Shown here in pieces: positions 1 through 7,562 of a DNA stretch of 31,727 nucleotides. A program made the translations under genes and the position numbers. The stretch comes from an uncultured Lachnospiraceae bacterium (GTDB lineage Bacteria > Bacillota > Clostridia > Lachnospirales > Lachnospiraceae): assembly GCA_910585205.1 (NCBI GenBank), contig CAJUCC010000001.1:1-31727 (forward strand). Reading direction: 5' to 3'. Below the pieces are notes generated by a model. It was not told where the DNA came from. It did no database searches and saw only the letters and a list, made by a program, of their open reading frames with translations. The first letter of the stretch is position 1. Each line of letters starts with the position of its first letter.

Positions 1-15
1 ATAGCGCATGAGCTT

Positions 16-60
16 AAGAATGGCGGTTTTATTTGAATGTAAAACTGCCATTCTTTTTTA
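16..60 (+). terminator. Strong intrinsic terminator of an upstream gene
   Basis: A 16-bp stem (16-31 with 40-55, one G-T pair) closes an 8-nt loop and is followed by a run of T. It must end transcription of a gene lying left of the window, because no gene is seen in bases 1-15. The stem also begins with A-rich sequence, so it may work in both directions. Apart from this hairpin and the LexA-like box, I see no gene or other signal in the first 376 bases. Confidence 0.85.
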
Positions 61-259
61 TAGACTATCAGTAAGGGAAAAGATATGATTAGAAAAAAGC
101 AAAAACTGTATACCTGTAGTGGTATCTGCAGTACAGTCTGAATTTCTGGAAAAGAGCGGCGGAAGAAAAACGATATGTGCTGTTTACGGTTGATAGATAA
201 TTTTTACAGGCGGTTGTTTCCTTTTTGTACATTATGCCGAAAATAGAAAATGTGTTCGA

Positions 260-271
260 AAACACTTGTTC
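260..271 (-). promoter_or_regulatory. LexA (DinR)-like SOS box
   Basis: Read on the minus strand this is GAACAAGTGTTT, an exact fit to the GAAC-N4-GTTT form of the clostridial LexA site and close to the Bacillus CGAAC-N4-GTTCG form. It lies about 100 bp before the start of a radical SAM/UDG-like gene pair that is expected to act on DNA. The regulatory role is inferred; I cannot place a confident -35/-10 around it. Confidence 0.45.
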
Positions 272-376
272 GAATTCTCTCACTGTGGTATGATTTCATC
301 AGACCGGATTTACATAATCAGAACGGCAGACGGGAAGGACGGATACGAAATTATGGATTACCCCAATGTGGACGCG

Positions 377-1690
377 ATGGATATAAAAGAAAAGCTGGGG
401 ATACTCAGCGATGCGGCCAAATATGATGTGGCATGCACGAGCAGCGGAGTGGACAGAAAAGGGAACGGGAAGGACATGGGGAATGCACTGGCCTCCGGCA
501 TCTGCCACAGTTTCAGTGCGGACGGCAGGTGTATCTCTCTGCTGAAAATTCTGCTGACCAATGAATGCATTTATGACTGCAAATATTGTGCGAACCGGCG
601 TTCCAATGATGTCCCGCGGGCGGCGTTCACACCGGAAGAAATATGTACACTGACCATTCATTTTTACCGGCGCAATTATATCGAAGGTCTGTTTTTAAGT
701 TCGGGCATTCTGGGAAGTCCTGACGTAACGATGGAACTGCTGTATCGCACGCTGTATCTGCTGCGGAACCGCTATCATTTCCGGGGCTATATCCATGTCA
801 AGGCGATACCGGGGGCGGACGCGGCACTGGTCGGCAAGACCGGACTGCTGGCGGACCGGATGAGCGTCAACCTGGAGCTGCCGACGGCGGAAGGGCTGCG
901 GGCGCTTGCGCCGAACAAACATCGAAAAAACATACTGATGCCCATGCGCCAGATACAGAGCGGTATAACTGCCAGTCAAAACGAGGTGGCATTATACCGG
1001 CACGCGCCCAGGTTTGTACCGGCAGGACAGTCCACACAGATGATTATCGGCGCCACCCCGGAGAGCGACTATCAGATTTTGTCGGTGGCGGAGAGCCTGT
1101 ATCAGAAGTTTGCCCTGAAACGGGTCTTTTACTCGGCGTTTGTCCATGTCAATGCGGATAAGGAGCTGCCGGCGCCGGCCGGCGGCCCGCCGCTTCTGCG
1201 GGAGCACCGTCTGTATCAGGCGGACTGGCTGCTGCGGTATTACGGTTTTTCCGCCGGAGAGTTGTTGAATGAGAAAAAGCAGAACTTTAATATTCTTCTG
1301 GATCCGAAATGCGACTGGGCGCTCGGACACTTGGAACAGTTTCCGGTTGACGTGCAGACGGCTGACTATCAGATGATTCTCCGGGTGCCCGGTATCGGGG
1401 TAAAGAGCGCGCTGAAGATAGTTCAGGCCAGAAGGAGCGCCCGCCTTACGTTTGAAGATCTGAAAAAAATCGGCGTCGTATTGAAACGGGCGCTGTACTT
1501 TATCACCTGCAGCGGGAAGCAGATGTATCCGGTCAGACTGGAAGAAGACTATATTACAAGAAACCTGCTCTATGAGAAGGAAAAACTTCCGTTTGAAAAA
1601 TGCCAGGTGACATACAAACAGCTTTCTTTATTTGACGATGTGCACTATGTACAGGAAGGGGAGGGACAACTGTGGAGGAGCATATCCTGA
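377..1690 (+). CDS. Radical SAM protein, putative DNA modification/repair (TIGR03916-like)
   Basis: A radical SAM enzyme of the family always paired with a UDG-like partner. Counted from the chosen ATG (437 aa), the cluster motif CIYDCKYC puts the 4Fe-4S ligands at C64, C68 and C71. A helix-hairpin-helix DNA-binding segment (VPGIGVKSALKIV) lies near residue 360, which supports action on DNA. The substrate is not known. The reading frame is open from a TTG at 266, with ATGs at 290 and 353. I chose 377 because family members begin with an MDIKEKLxILSDAAKYD-type N-terminus. The start at 353 has a GGAAGG about 14 nt upstream and remains possible. The stop overlaps the next gene by 19 nt, so the two are translationally coupled. 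A LexA-like box upstream suggests induction by DNA damage. Confidence 0.88.
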   Translation: MDIKEKLGILSDAAKYDVACTSSGVDRKGNGKDMGNALASGICHSFSADGRCISLLKILLTNECIYDCKYCANRRSNDVPRAAFTPEEICTLTIHFYRRNYIEGLFLSSGILGSPDVTMELLYRTLYLLRNRYHFRGYIHVKAIPGADAALVGKTGLLADRMSVNLELPTAEGLRALAPNKHRKNILMPMRQIQSGITASQNEVALYRHAPRFVPAGQSTQMIIGATPESDYQILSVAESLYQKFALKRVFYSAFVHVNADKELPAPAGGPPLLREHRLYQADWLLRYYGFSAGELLNEKKQNFNILLDPKCDWALGHLEQFPVDVQTADYQMILRVPGIGVKSALKIVQARRSARLTFEDLKKIGVVLKRALYFITCSGKQMYPVRLEEDYITRNLLYEKEKLPFEKCQVTYKQLSLFDDVHYVQEGEGQLWRSIS

Positions 1691-2451
1691 TTTGCGATGA
1701 CAGTCTGGAAGGGATATTTACCGCTGTTTACACGGCATATGAAAAACATTACCGGCCGGAGACGACGGCGATCCGGACTTCCGAAGAGGGAAATCTGCGC
1801 TTGTTTGCCGTGTACGAAACAATAGTGACTGACAGAGTCAAAAGCGAAAAGGTGGCCGGTACGCTGCAGCGCCGCTTTGGAGAGGAAGGTTTTTATATCT
1901 TGTGCCTGGCGCTTGCTTCCGCGGATACGGATAAGGCCACGGCCGTATATCGGACGATTGCGCAGGGACTGCGGCTGGCAGAGCCGTTTCGGGTGTTTGC
2001 CAGGCATGCGGATACGGCCGTGCACAAGACACAGAAACTGAAATACAATGCGTGGCATGAAATGCACCAACTGTTCGGGTTTGTACGGTTCCGCGAGATC
2101 AGGGGCGGCATTTTGTTTGCGGAGATTGCTCCGAAAAATAATGTGATTTCCTTTCTGGCAGATCATTTTGCGGACAGGCTGCCCTCGGAACATTTTTTGC
2201 TGTATGATTCCGGCCGGGCGCTCTTTGCCGTGCACAGGGCGGGCAGCCGGTGGTTCCTCGCGCAAAATTCCCATTTTAAGAGGGAAGATGTGGAAGAGAG
2301 CGGGGAGGAAGCGCTGTACCAGGAACTGTTCCGGCATTTCTGCCATAACATAGCGGTAGAGGCACGGAGAAACGACGGACTGCAAAAAGGGATGCTGCCA
2401 CTGCGCTTTCGTCCTTATATGACAGAATTTACAAATCCGTTTCGGAAATGA
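1672..2451 (+). CDS. UDG-like/DUF4130 DNA metabolism protein, partner of the radical SAM gene
   Basis: This 259-aa protein belongs to the TIGR03915/DUF4130 family, described as probable DNA metabolism proteins related to uracil-DNA glycosylase-like folds and found next to the radical SAM gene. Visible marks are the N-terminus EEHILICDDSLEGIFTAVY, a central WHEMHQLFGFVRF segment and the C-terminal signature LPLRFRPYMTEF. The start is a GTG with a strong GGAAGGGGAGGG ribosome site about 7 nt upstream, inside the end of the preceding gene. The overlap and the constant pairing suggest the two products act on the same DNA lesion or base modification. The reaction is unknown. No terminator is obvious in the 160 bp that follow. 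Confidence 0.85.
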   Translation: MEEHILICDDSLEGIFTAVYTAYEKHYRPETTAIRTSEEGNLRLFAVYETIVTDRVKSEKVAGTLQRRFGEEGFYILCLALASADTDKATAVYRTIAQGLRLAEPFRVFARHADTAVHKTQKLKYNAWHEMHQLFGFVRFREIRGGILFAEIAPKNNVISFLADHFADRLPSEHFLLYDSGRALFAVHRAGSRWFLAQNSHFKREDVEESGEEALYQELFRHFCHNIAVEARRNDGLQKGMLPLRFRPYMTEFTNPFRK

Positions 2452-2615
2452 AGGCACGCTGTATATCCGTGTCAGAGATTGGCGGGGATTGTCTTCAAAA
2501 AGTGTAATCAACTTTGCCGGAAACAGCAGGTTTTTGGCGCAGCAATTTATACAGAGTGCATAAAATTGGGACTTTTTTTCTGTTTTTTGATGCGGGTACA
2601 TTTTGCATAAACTGC

Positions 2616-2643
2616 TTTACTTTTGGGAAAAATAGGTTATAAT
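2616..2643 (+). promoter_or_regulatory. Sigma-A promoter of the HPr-like gene
   Basis: TTTACT (2616-2621), 16-bp spacer, then a perfect TATAAT (2638-2643). Transcription should start near 2650, about 45 nt before the chosen ATG. The rest of 2452-2696 is AT-rich with no other recognised signal. Confidence 0.75.
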
Positions 2644-2696
2644 ACAACCTAACTCAGGTAATTCACAACGGCATGAAAAAGAAAGGAATGAGATCA

Positions 2697-2924
2697 ATGA
2701 AGATGCAACGAAACATCAGGTTGGAACTTGAAGAAGTAAAAAATTTTGTTGAAGCAGCTTCCCGGTGTAGTTTTGACATTGATATTTTCTACAACCGGTA
2801 TGTCGTGGATGCAAAATCGATTTTAGGGGTGTACGGACTGGATCTGACAAAGACTTTAACGGTCAGCTACAACGGATACGATCCGGCATTTGAGAAATAT
2901 TTGACGGATGTGGCGGTAGCCTGA
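2697..2924 (+). CDS. HPr/Crh-like phosphocarrier-fold protein without the active histidine
   Basis: A 75-aa protein resembling HPr from the end of its first strand onward. The segment YVVDAKSILGVYGLDL (residues 35-50) matches the HPr region around regulatory Ser46 (KSIMGVMSLGI type), with Ser41 in the equivalent place. The GxHARPA segment carrying phosphorylatable His15 is missing; the N-terminus runs straight from strand to helix. It therefore cannot pass phosphate from PTS enzyme I, but might still be a serine-phosphorylated co-regulator like Crh. ATGs at 2673 and 2688 are in frame, but only 2697 has a well-spaced AAAGGA (2682-2687). It is a single-gene unit with its own promoter and terminator. 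The fold is a good match; the role is inference. Confidence 0.8.
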   Translation: MKMQRNIRLELEEVKNFVEAASRCSFDIDIFYNRYVVDAKSILGVYGLDLTKTLTVSYNGYDPAFEKYLTDVAVA

Positions 2925-2972
2925 CATCGTGTTCCGGTTTCCGGACGACAGATAAGAGAAACAAAGAAAAGA

Positions 2973-3015
2973 AAAACTCCCTCTGTATGGTGACAGAGGG
3001 AGTTTTGGCATTTTT
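2973..3015 (+). terminator. Intrinsic terminator after the HPr-like gene
   Basis: A perfect 14-bp stem (2973-2986 with 2993-3006) with a 6-nt loop is followed by GGCATTTTTA. A-rich sequence on the left may let it work both ways. It separates the HPr-like gene from the helicase gene starting at 3035, whose own promoter I could not identify. Confidence 0.85.
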
Positions 3016-3034
3016 ATGATACAGAGGAGACGGC

Positions 3035-5455
3035 ATGCAGTTAAAAACTTCGGTTCGGAATTTGGTGGAATTTTTGCTGCGCAGCGGCAGCATTGATAAC
3101 CGCAGCGGCACTTCGGCCGATCGTGCGATGGCGGAGGGAAGCCGCGTTCACAGAATGATCCAGCGGCGCATGGGAGCCGATTATCAGGCGGAGGTGCCGC
3201 TGCGTTACCTGTGCGGGACGGAGCGGTATGATCTGCTGATTGAAGGCCGGGCCGACGGCATTTTGACAGACGGGGAAGGATTTATAACGGATGAGATCAA
3301 GGGGACGTACCGCGATGTGGCAAGGATGACGGAAGCGGCAGCGGTTCATCTGGCGCAGGCCAGATGTTATACCTATATGTATGCGTTTTCCACACACGTA
3401 TCCGGAGGCGTTATGCGCACCCGGATGACATACTGCAATCTGGATACGGAAGAGATTCGGTATTTCTATCATGAGGAGAGTTTTGAAGCGCTGGAGAACT
3501 GGTTTCTGGATCTGCTCCTGCAGTACCGGCGGTGGGCAGATATGGAGTTTGACTGGAAAAAACGGCGGCTTCTGTCGATTCAGGCGCTTTCTTTTCCGTT
3601 TTCGTACAGACCGGGACAAAAAGAGCTGGCAGCGGCGGTGTATCGGACGATCTGCCATAAACGGAAATTATTTCTGGAGGCGCCGACCGGCGTGGGTAAG
3701 ACGATCTCCACCGTATTTCCGGCCGTGAAGGCGATCGGAGAGGGCAAGGCGGACAAGATTTTTTATCTGACGGCCAAGACGATTACCAGAACTGTGGCGG
3801 ATGAAACGTTTTCTCTGCTGCGCGCGAAGGGGCTGGCCTTTAAAACCGTTTTGCTGACGGCGCGCGACAAAATCTGCTTTCTGGAGGAAGCGGACTGTAA
3901 TCCGGAAGCCTGTCCGTATGCGGCCGGGCATTTTGACAGAATCAATGATGCCTTATACGATATACTGACCGATAAAGTCAATTACTCCGCGGAGACGATA
4001 CGCGCCTGTGCGCAGCGGTATCGGGTCTGCCCGTTTGAGATGGGACTGGACATCAGTCTGTTCTGCGACGGGATTATCTGCGATTACAATTATGCGTTCG
4101 ATCCCCATGTCTGTCTGCGGCGGTTTTTCGGAGACAGTGTAAAAGGAGCCTGGCTGTTTCTTGTCGATGAGGCGCACAATCTGGTCGAGCGGGGCAGGGA
4201 GATGTACAGCGCGGCGCTGTGGAAAGAGGATTTTCTGGAGCTGAAACGCAAAATAAAATCGGTGGACGGTTCGATGGGCAAGCGGCTGGAGCGGTGTAAC
4301 CGGGAACTGCTGGCATTGAAACGGGAGTGCGGGACCTATATGGTCCGGGATGAAATCGAAGCGTTTGCGGCGGCGCTGAACCGGCTGCATGCGGCTATGG
4401 ACGAATTTCTGGAAGACCGGCAAGAATATGCGGGAACGGAGATACGCAGGGAAGTGTTGACGTTCTATTTTGAAGTGTCGCATTTTCTTGCCATGTATGA
4501 ACAGTTGGATGATCATTATGTGATATATACCAAAATGGAGGAAGACGGCAGATTTTTGGTTCGTTTGTTCTGCGTGGATCCGGGACGGAATCTGCGGGAA
4601 TGCATGGAGAGAGGCGTCAGCAGTATTCTCTTTTCCGCAACGCTGCTTCCGATTCAGTATTATAAAAAACTTCTGGGCGGAGGGGCTTCCGACTTTGAGA
4701 TCTATGCGCCGTCGCCGTTTGACAGACGGCGCTGCGGGCTGTTTGCGGGCATGGATGTTACGACCCGCTATGCGAGGCGGGGTGCGGACGAATACCGCAG
4801 GATTGCCCGCTACATTTATGAGACTACCAAAAACCGGCACGGCAACTATATGATTTTTTTCCCTTCCTACAGCTTTCTGCGCGAGGTGTATAGCGTCTAT
4901 ACGGCAGAATTTGTGCAGGAGACGGAGCAGGAATGCATTGTGCAGGACGGACATATGGACGAGCGGGAACGGGAAAACTTTCTGCGGCGGTTTTCCGGCG
5001 CGGAGAATCCGGCGGGCATTTCCGAAATCTTTTCGGAAGCGATCCGCATGGAAGTGGAGATTGAGGAAAAGAGTCTGCTGGGATTTTGTGTACTGGGCGG
5101 GATTTTCAGTGAGGGCATCGATTTGAAACGCGACAGCCTGATTGGTGTGGTCATCGTGGGGACGGGGATTCCGCAGGTCTGCCCGGAGCGTGAGATATTA
5201 AAAGCGTATTTTGAGGAGGAGGACGGGGCGGGATTTGATTATGCCTATCGCTATCCGGGGATGAATAAGGTACTGCAGGCGGCCGGGAGGGTGATACGAA
5301 CGGCGGAAGACATCGGCATTGTCGTGCTTTTGGACGAACGGTTTGGCAGCCCGGCCTGCCGCAGGCTGTTCCCCCGCGAATGGGATGACTGCCTGGCGGT
5401 AAGTGTTGACCGAATTGGTAAACGGATTGAACGCTTTTGGGATGAATGGTTATAA
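3035..5455 (+). CDS. PD-(D/E)XK nuclease fused to XPD/DinG-type DNA helicase
   Basis: An 806-aa superfamily 2 helicase with an extra nuclease-like domain in front. Residues 60-120 show a Cas4-like nuclease signature: GRADG (D74), then DEIK (D86/E87/K89), then Q-x3-Y at 108-112. The helicase part has Walker A APTGVGKT (216-223), the DEAH box (378-381) and motif VI QAAGRVIR (748-755). C281, C288, C293 and C332 between Walker A and DEAH fit the four 4Fe-4S ligands of the XPD/DinG/Rad3 group. It should be an ATP-driven 5'-3' DNA helicase with an attached nuclease, for repair or replication restart. AGAGGAG lies 7 nt before the ATG. It converges with endonuclease IV, leaving 7 nt between the stops and no terminator. 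No CRISPR genes are near, so a Cas role is not indicated. Confidence 0.9.
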   Translation: MQLKTSVRNLVEFLLRSGSIDNRSGTSADRAMAEGSRVHRMIQRRMGADYQAEVPLRYLCGTERYDLLIEGRADGILTDGEGFITDEIKGTYRDVARMTEAAAVHLAQARCYTYMYAFSTHVSGGVMRTRMTYCNLDTEEIRYFYHEESFEALENWFLDLLLQYRRWADMEFDWKKRRLLSIQALSFPFSYRPGQKELAAAVYRTICHKRKLFLEAPTGVGKTISTVFPAVKAIGEGKADKIFYLTAKTITRTVADETFSLLRAKGLAFKTVLLTARDKICFLEEADCNPEACPYAAGHFDRINDALYDILTDKVNYSAETIRACAQRYRVCPFEMGLDISLFCDGIICDYNYAFDPHVCLRRFFGDSVKGAWLFLVDEAHNLVERGREMYSAALWKEDFLELKRKIKSVDGSMGKRLERCNRELLALKRECGTYMVRDEIEAFAAALNRLHAAMDEFLEDRQEYAGTEIRREVLTFYFEVSHFLAMYEQLDDHYVIYTKMEEDGRFLVRLFCVDPGRNLRECMERGVSSILFSATLLPIQYYKKLLGGGASDFEIYAPSPFDRRRCGLFAGMDVTTRYARRGADEYRRIARYIYETTKNRHGNYMIFFPSYSFLREVYSVYTAEFVQETEQECIVQDGHMDERERENFLRRFSGAENPAGISEIFSEAIRMEVEIEEKSLLGFCVLGGIFSEGIDLKRDSLIGVVIVGTGIPQVCPEREILKAYFEEEDGAGFDYAYRYPGMNKVLQAAGRVIRTAEDIGIVVLLDERFGSPACRRLFPREWDDCLAVSVDRIGKRIERFWDEWL

Positions 5456-5462
5456 GGGGCTG

Positions 5463-6329
5463 TTATGGCCGGCGCAGCAGCGCGATTTCTTCTTTGTAAG
5501 GAGGAAGCAGCTTCTTCGGGTCATCCGGGGAAGGAAGATAGGGAGTTTCCAGGATCTTGGGGATGTCCGTAAAGTCAGGGTGATGGACTATGGCATGCAG
5601 TGCCGGAAGTCCGATACTGCCCTGTCCGATATTGGCATGCCGGTCTTTGGCGGCTCCCTTTTCGTTTTTACTGTCATTGATGTGGAAGACACAGAGCCGG
5701 TCTTTGCCGATCAGACGGTCAAAGGTATCGATAACGCCGTCAAAATCATGTACAATGTCGTATCCTGCATCGTTTACATGGCAGGTGTCGAAACAGATGC
5801 GCAGCTTATCCGCATGTACCACGCCGTCATAAATCGCCGCGAGTTCCTCAAAGCTGCGGCCGATTTCGGATCCCTTTCCCGCCATGGTTTCCAGTGCGAT
5901 ATGGCAGGGGGTGTCTGCCGTCAGAACGGCGTTCAGTCCTTCCGTAATCTGCCGGATCCCCGCTTGTGCACCGGCGCCTACATGGGCGCCGGGATGGAGA
6001 ATCAGCGTCCGGCTTCCCATGGCGGCCGTCCGCTCGATCTCCAGCGCGAGAAAATCGACTGCCAGACGGAAGGTATCGGGGTTGACTGTATTGGCCAGAT
6101 TGATGATATAGGGGGCGTGGACGACAAATTCTGTGATTCCGAACCCGGCCATCAATGCCTGTGCTTCGGGAATGCGCAGTTGTGACAGCGCTTTTCTGCG
6201 GGTATTCTGGGGCGCGCCGGTGTAGAGCATAAAGGTATTGGCCTCATAGGAGAGCGCTTCTTTGACGGAACCGAGAAACATTTCCGTTCCGCTCATCCCC
6301 ACATGCGAGCCGATTTTTGGTGTGTTCAT
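5463..6329 (-). CDS. nfo: Endonuclease IV (AP endonuclease)
   Basis: A 288-aa TIM-barrel AP endonuclease that cuts DNA 5' to abasic sites in base-excision repair. The zinc-ligand motifs are all present in order: VVHAPY, LHPGAHVG, ALETMAGKG, FDTCHVNDAG, FHINDSK, DRHANIGQG and ILETP. The frame is open 18 codons further upstream, but the ATG at 6329 has AAAGGA 8 nt before it and begins MNTPKIGSHVG, the usual family start. It converges on the helicase gene. Upstream (6330-6510) lie a perfect palindrome and a DnaA-box cluster; I could not fix a convincing -35/-10 there. Confidence 0.95.
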   Translation of the reverse strand: MNTPKIGSHVGMSGTEMFLGSVKEALSYEANTFMLYTGAPQNTRRKALSQLRIPEAQALMAGFGITEFVVHAPYIINLANTVNPDTFRLAVDFLALEIERTAAMGSRTLILHPGAHVGAGAQAGIRQITEGLNAVLTADTPCHIALETMAGKGSEIGRSFEELAAIYDGVVHADKLRICFDTCHVNDAGYDIVHDFDGVIDTFDRLIGKDRLCVFHINDSKNEKGAAKDRHANIGQGSIGLPALHAIVHHPDFTDIPKILETPYLPSPDDPKKLLPPYKEEIALLRRP

Positions 6330-6368
6330 GGCATCATTCCTTTCATTTTGTGTTCTGACATAGAGTTT

Positions 6369-6382
6369 TGACAGTACTGTCA
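6369..6382. promoter_or_regulatory. Perfect 14-bp palindrome, probable operator upstream of nfo
   Basis: TGACAGTACTGTCA is its own reverse complement. It sits 40 bp before the nfo start and ends one base before the first DnaA box. A half-site TGACAGT recurs at 6423-6429. The bound regulator is unknown. Confidence 0.5.
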
Positions 6383-6383
6383 C

Positions 6384-6489
6384 TGTGGATAACTTTGTGG
6401 AAACGGTGGATAAATAACGTTCTGACAGTTGAAAATGATCGATTTGTCACTTTTTTATCCACAATATTCCACAGGGGATATGTGGATAA
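6384..6489. promoter_or_regulatory. DnaA-box cluster
   Basis: Three perfect 9-mers TTATCCACA (either strand) occur in 106 bp: 6384-6392 (minus), 6455-6463 (plus) and 6481-6489 (minus). Near matches lie at 6405-6413 (8/9), 6396-6404 (7/9) and 6465-6473 (7/9). A fourth perfect box lies at 6745-6753 inside the kinase gene. The cluster fills most of the gap between nfo and the pyridoxal kinase gene. DnaA binding is a firm expectation from the sequence. Whether the site titrates DnaA, reactivates it or controls nfo is inference. No dnaA or dnaN is nearby, so it is not the standard origin locus. Confidence 0.75.
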
Positions 6490-6510
6490 TTGACCTGGCA
6501 GGTCATCAAT

Positions 6511-7386
6511 TTAGCCGTTGTTTTCGTCCCATAATACCGAAAGTCTGTTCTCAAAGATCACGCCTTCCCGTATGGGAACACGGGCCAGAGCAGACTGTTC
6601 CACGCAGATGCGGACAAAATCGGCGGCTTTTCGAACAGAAACGGCAAAAGGGACATGGTTGACGGCGTCCGCGATCAGGATGGCGGCAAAGAGATCTCCG
6701 GTTCCCGGCCGCGATTCTCCGTTGGAGATTACATCGCAGGAAAATGTGGATAAGGTGTTGCCGTTTCGTTCTCCGCAGTAATTCCGAATCCGGCTGCCCT
6801 GTTCAATACCGGTTATCACGGTTTTGACGGGCCCCATCGCCAGGAGCTTTTCGGTAAGCATCTGCAGAAACGCATCGTCTGCGGATGGATCCGGAAACGC
6901 GGTGTCTGTCAGAAGACAGGCCTCGGTGAGGTTGGGCGTGATAATCGTTGCCCGGGAAATAAAATGTTTCATCCGCTGACAGAGCGCCTCCGTGACGATA
7001 CGGTATGTCCTGCCCCGGTCGCCGAGAACCGGATCGATCAGGATTATGGGGCTGCCCGCTTTCCGCTGCCGTTCCATAAACCGTTCCAGGGGAGCAAACT
7101 GCTGCTGTGAATTTAAAAATCCACAGTAAATGCCGTCAAAGGTAAGCTGCAGCGTTTCATATTCTGCGAGGAAAGGGGAGAGCTCCGCGGACAGATCCCT
7201 ATAATAATAGGAAGGAAATGCCATATGACTGGAAAAGACGGAGGTGGGAATGGGACAGGCCTGCAGTCCCATGGCATTGAGAACGGGAAGCACAACGGCG
7301 AGAGAACAGCGTCCGAAGCCGGTCAGGTCGTTGATTGCGGCGGCTTTTTTTGGTATGTTGACAAACGTGTTTGTGAAGTTTTCCAT
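6511..7386 (-). CDS. Pyridoxal/pyridoxamine kinase (PdxK/PdxY type)
   Basis: A 291-aa ribokinase-superfamily enzyme that phosphorylates B6 vitamers with ATP to give pyridoxal-5'-phosphate. Signatures are the N-terminal NDLTGFGRCSLAVVLPVL (substrate end), IILIDPVLGD, IITPNLTEACLL and the anion-hole/catalytic motif GTGDLFAA near residue 225. ATGs at 7461 and 7422 are in frame, but the ATG at 7386 has AAAGG 9 nt upstream. The first would also leave no room for the promoter seen at 7424-7452. It is transcribed away from the PadR operon. A perfect DnaA box lies inside the gene at 6745-6753. Confidence 0.9.
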   Translation of the reverse strand: MENFTNTFVNIPKKAAAINDLTGFGRCSLAVVLPVLNAMGLQACPIPTSVFSSHMAFPSYYYRDLSAELSPFLAEYETLQLTFDGIYCGFLNSQQQFAPLERFMERQRKAGSPIILIDPVLGDRGRTYRIVTEALCQRMKHFISRATIITPNLTEACLLTDTAFPDPSADDAFLQMLTEKLLAMGPVKTVITGIEQGSRIRNYCGERNGNTLSTFSCDVISNGESRPGTGDLFAAILIADAVNHVPFAVSVRKAADFVRICVEQSALARVPIREGVIFENRLSVLWDENNG

Positions 7387-7423
7387 AATATCTGCCTTTC
7401 TGTGGATTCTGTGATCCGCCATT

Positions 7424-7452
7424 ATTGTAATCAATTCCTTTTCTTTTGGCAA
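7424..7452 (-). promoter_or_regulatory. Sigma-A promoter of the pyridoxal kinase gene
   Basis: Read on the minus strand: TTGCCA (7447-7452), 17-bp spacer, TACAAT (7424-7429). Both hexamers match 5 of 6. The start point would fall about 30 nt before the ATG at 7386. Confidence 0.7.
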
Positions 7453-7480
7453 GCCGGGCATAGATTTTGTTAATTACCTG

Positions 7481-7509
7481 TTGACAAATAATATTATACG
7501 TTATATAGT
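7481..7509 (+). promoter_or_regulatory. Promoter of the PadR operon
   Basis: A perfect TTGACA (7481-7486), 17-bp spacer, TATAGT (7504-7509). The -10 lies within an AT-rich dyad (about 7489-7511), so a bound repressor would block polymerase directly. Confidence 0.85.
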
Positions 7510-7520
7510 ATTGTTGTAAA

Positions 7521-7545
7521 CAATATTATATAACATATAATATTG
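7521..7545. promoter_or_regulatory. Probable PadR operator dyad
   Basis: Two perfect 11-bp arms, CAATATTATAT and ATATAATATTG, flank a 3-nt centre. A degenerate copy of the same dyad covers 7489-7511 over the -10, and a short dyad ATTGTT/AACAAT links the two (7510-7524). PadR proteins usually repress their own operon from ATAT-rich dyads of this kind. The site lies between the start point and the ribosome site. Confidence 0.75.
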
Positions 7546-7562
7546 TAGAAAGGAGCGGAGCG

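Noticed and set aside
85..141. An 18-codon frame after the first terminator
   Set aside because: AAGGGAAAAG lies close upstream, but the peptide is very short, shows no pattern and has no supporting promoter.
266..376. Longer N-terminus of the radical SAM protein from TTG 266 or ATG 290
   Set aside because: No ribosome site, overlap with the LexA-like box, and the extra residues do not fit the family.
3035..5455. CRISPR-associated DinG or Cas4 reading of the helicase
   Set aside because: No repeats or cas genes are in the window; the architecture is known in stand-alone repair helicases.
5403..6185. A 260-codon plus-strand open frame
   Set aside because: It is antisense to endonuclease IV, whose family motifs are complete on the other strand.
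6384..6489. Chromosomal origin
   Set aside because: dnaA, dnaN and rpmH are not nearby and no AT-rich unwinding stretch is obvious; a DnaA-box cluster outside oriC fits better.
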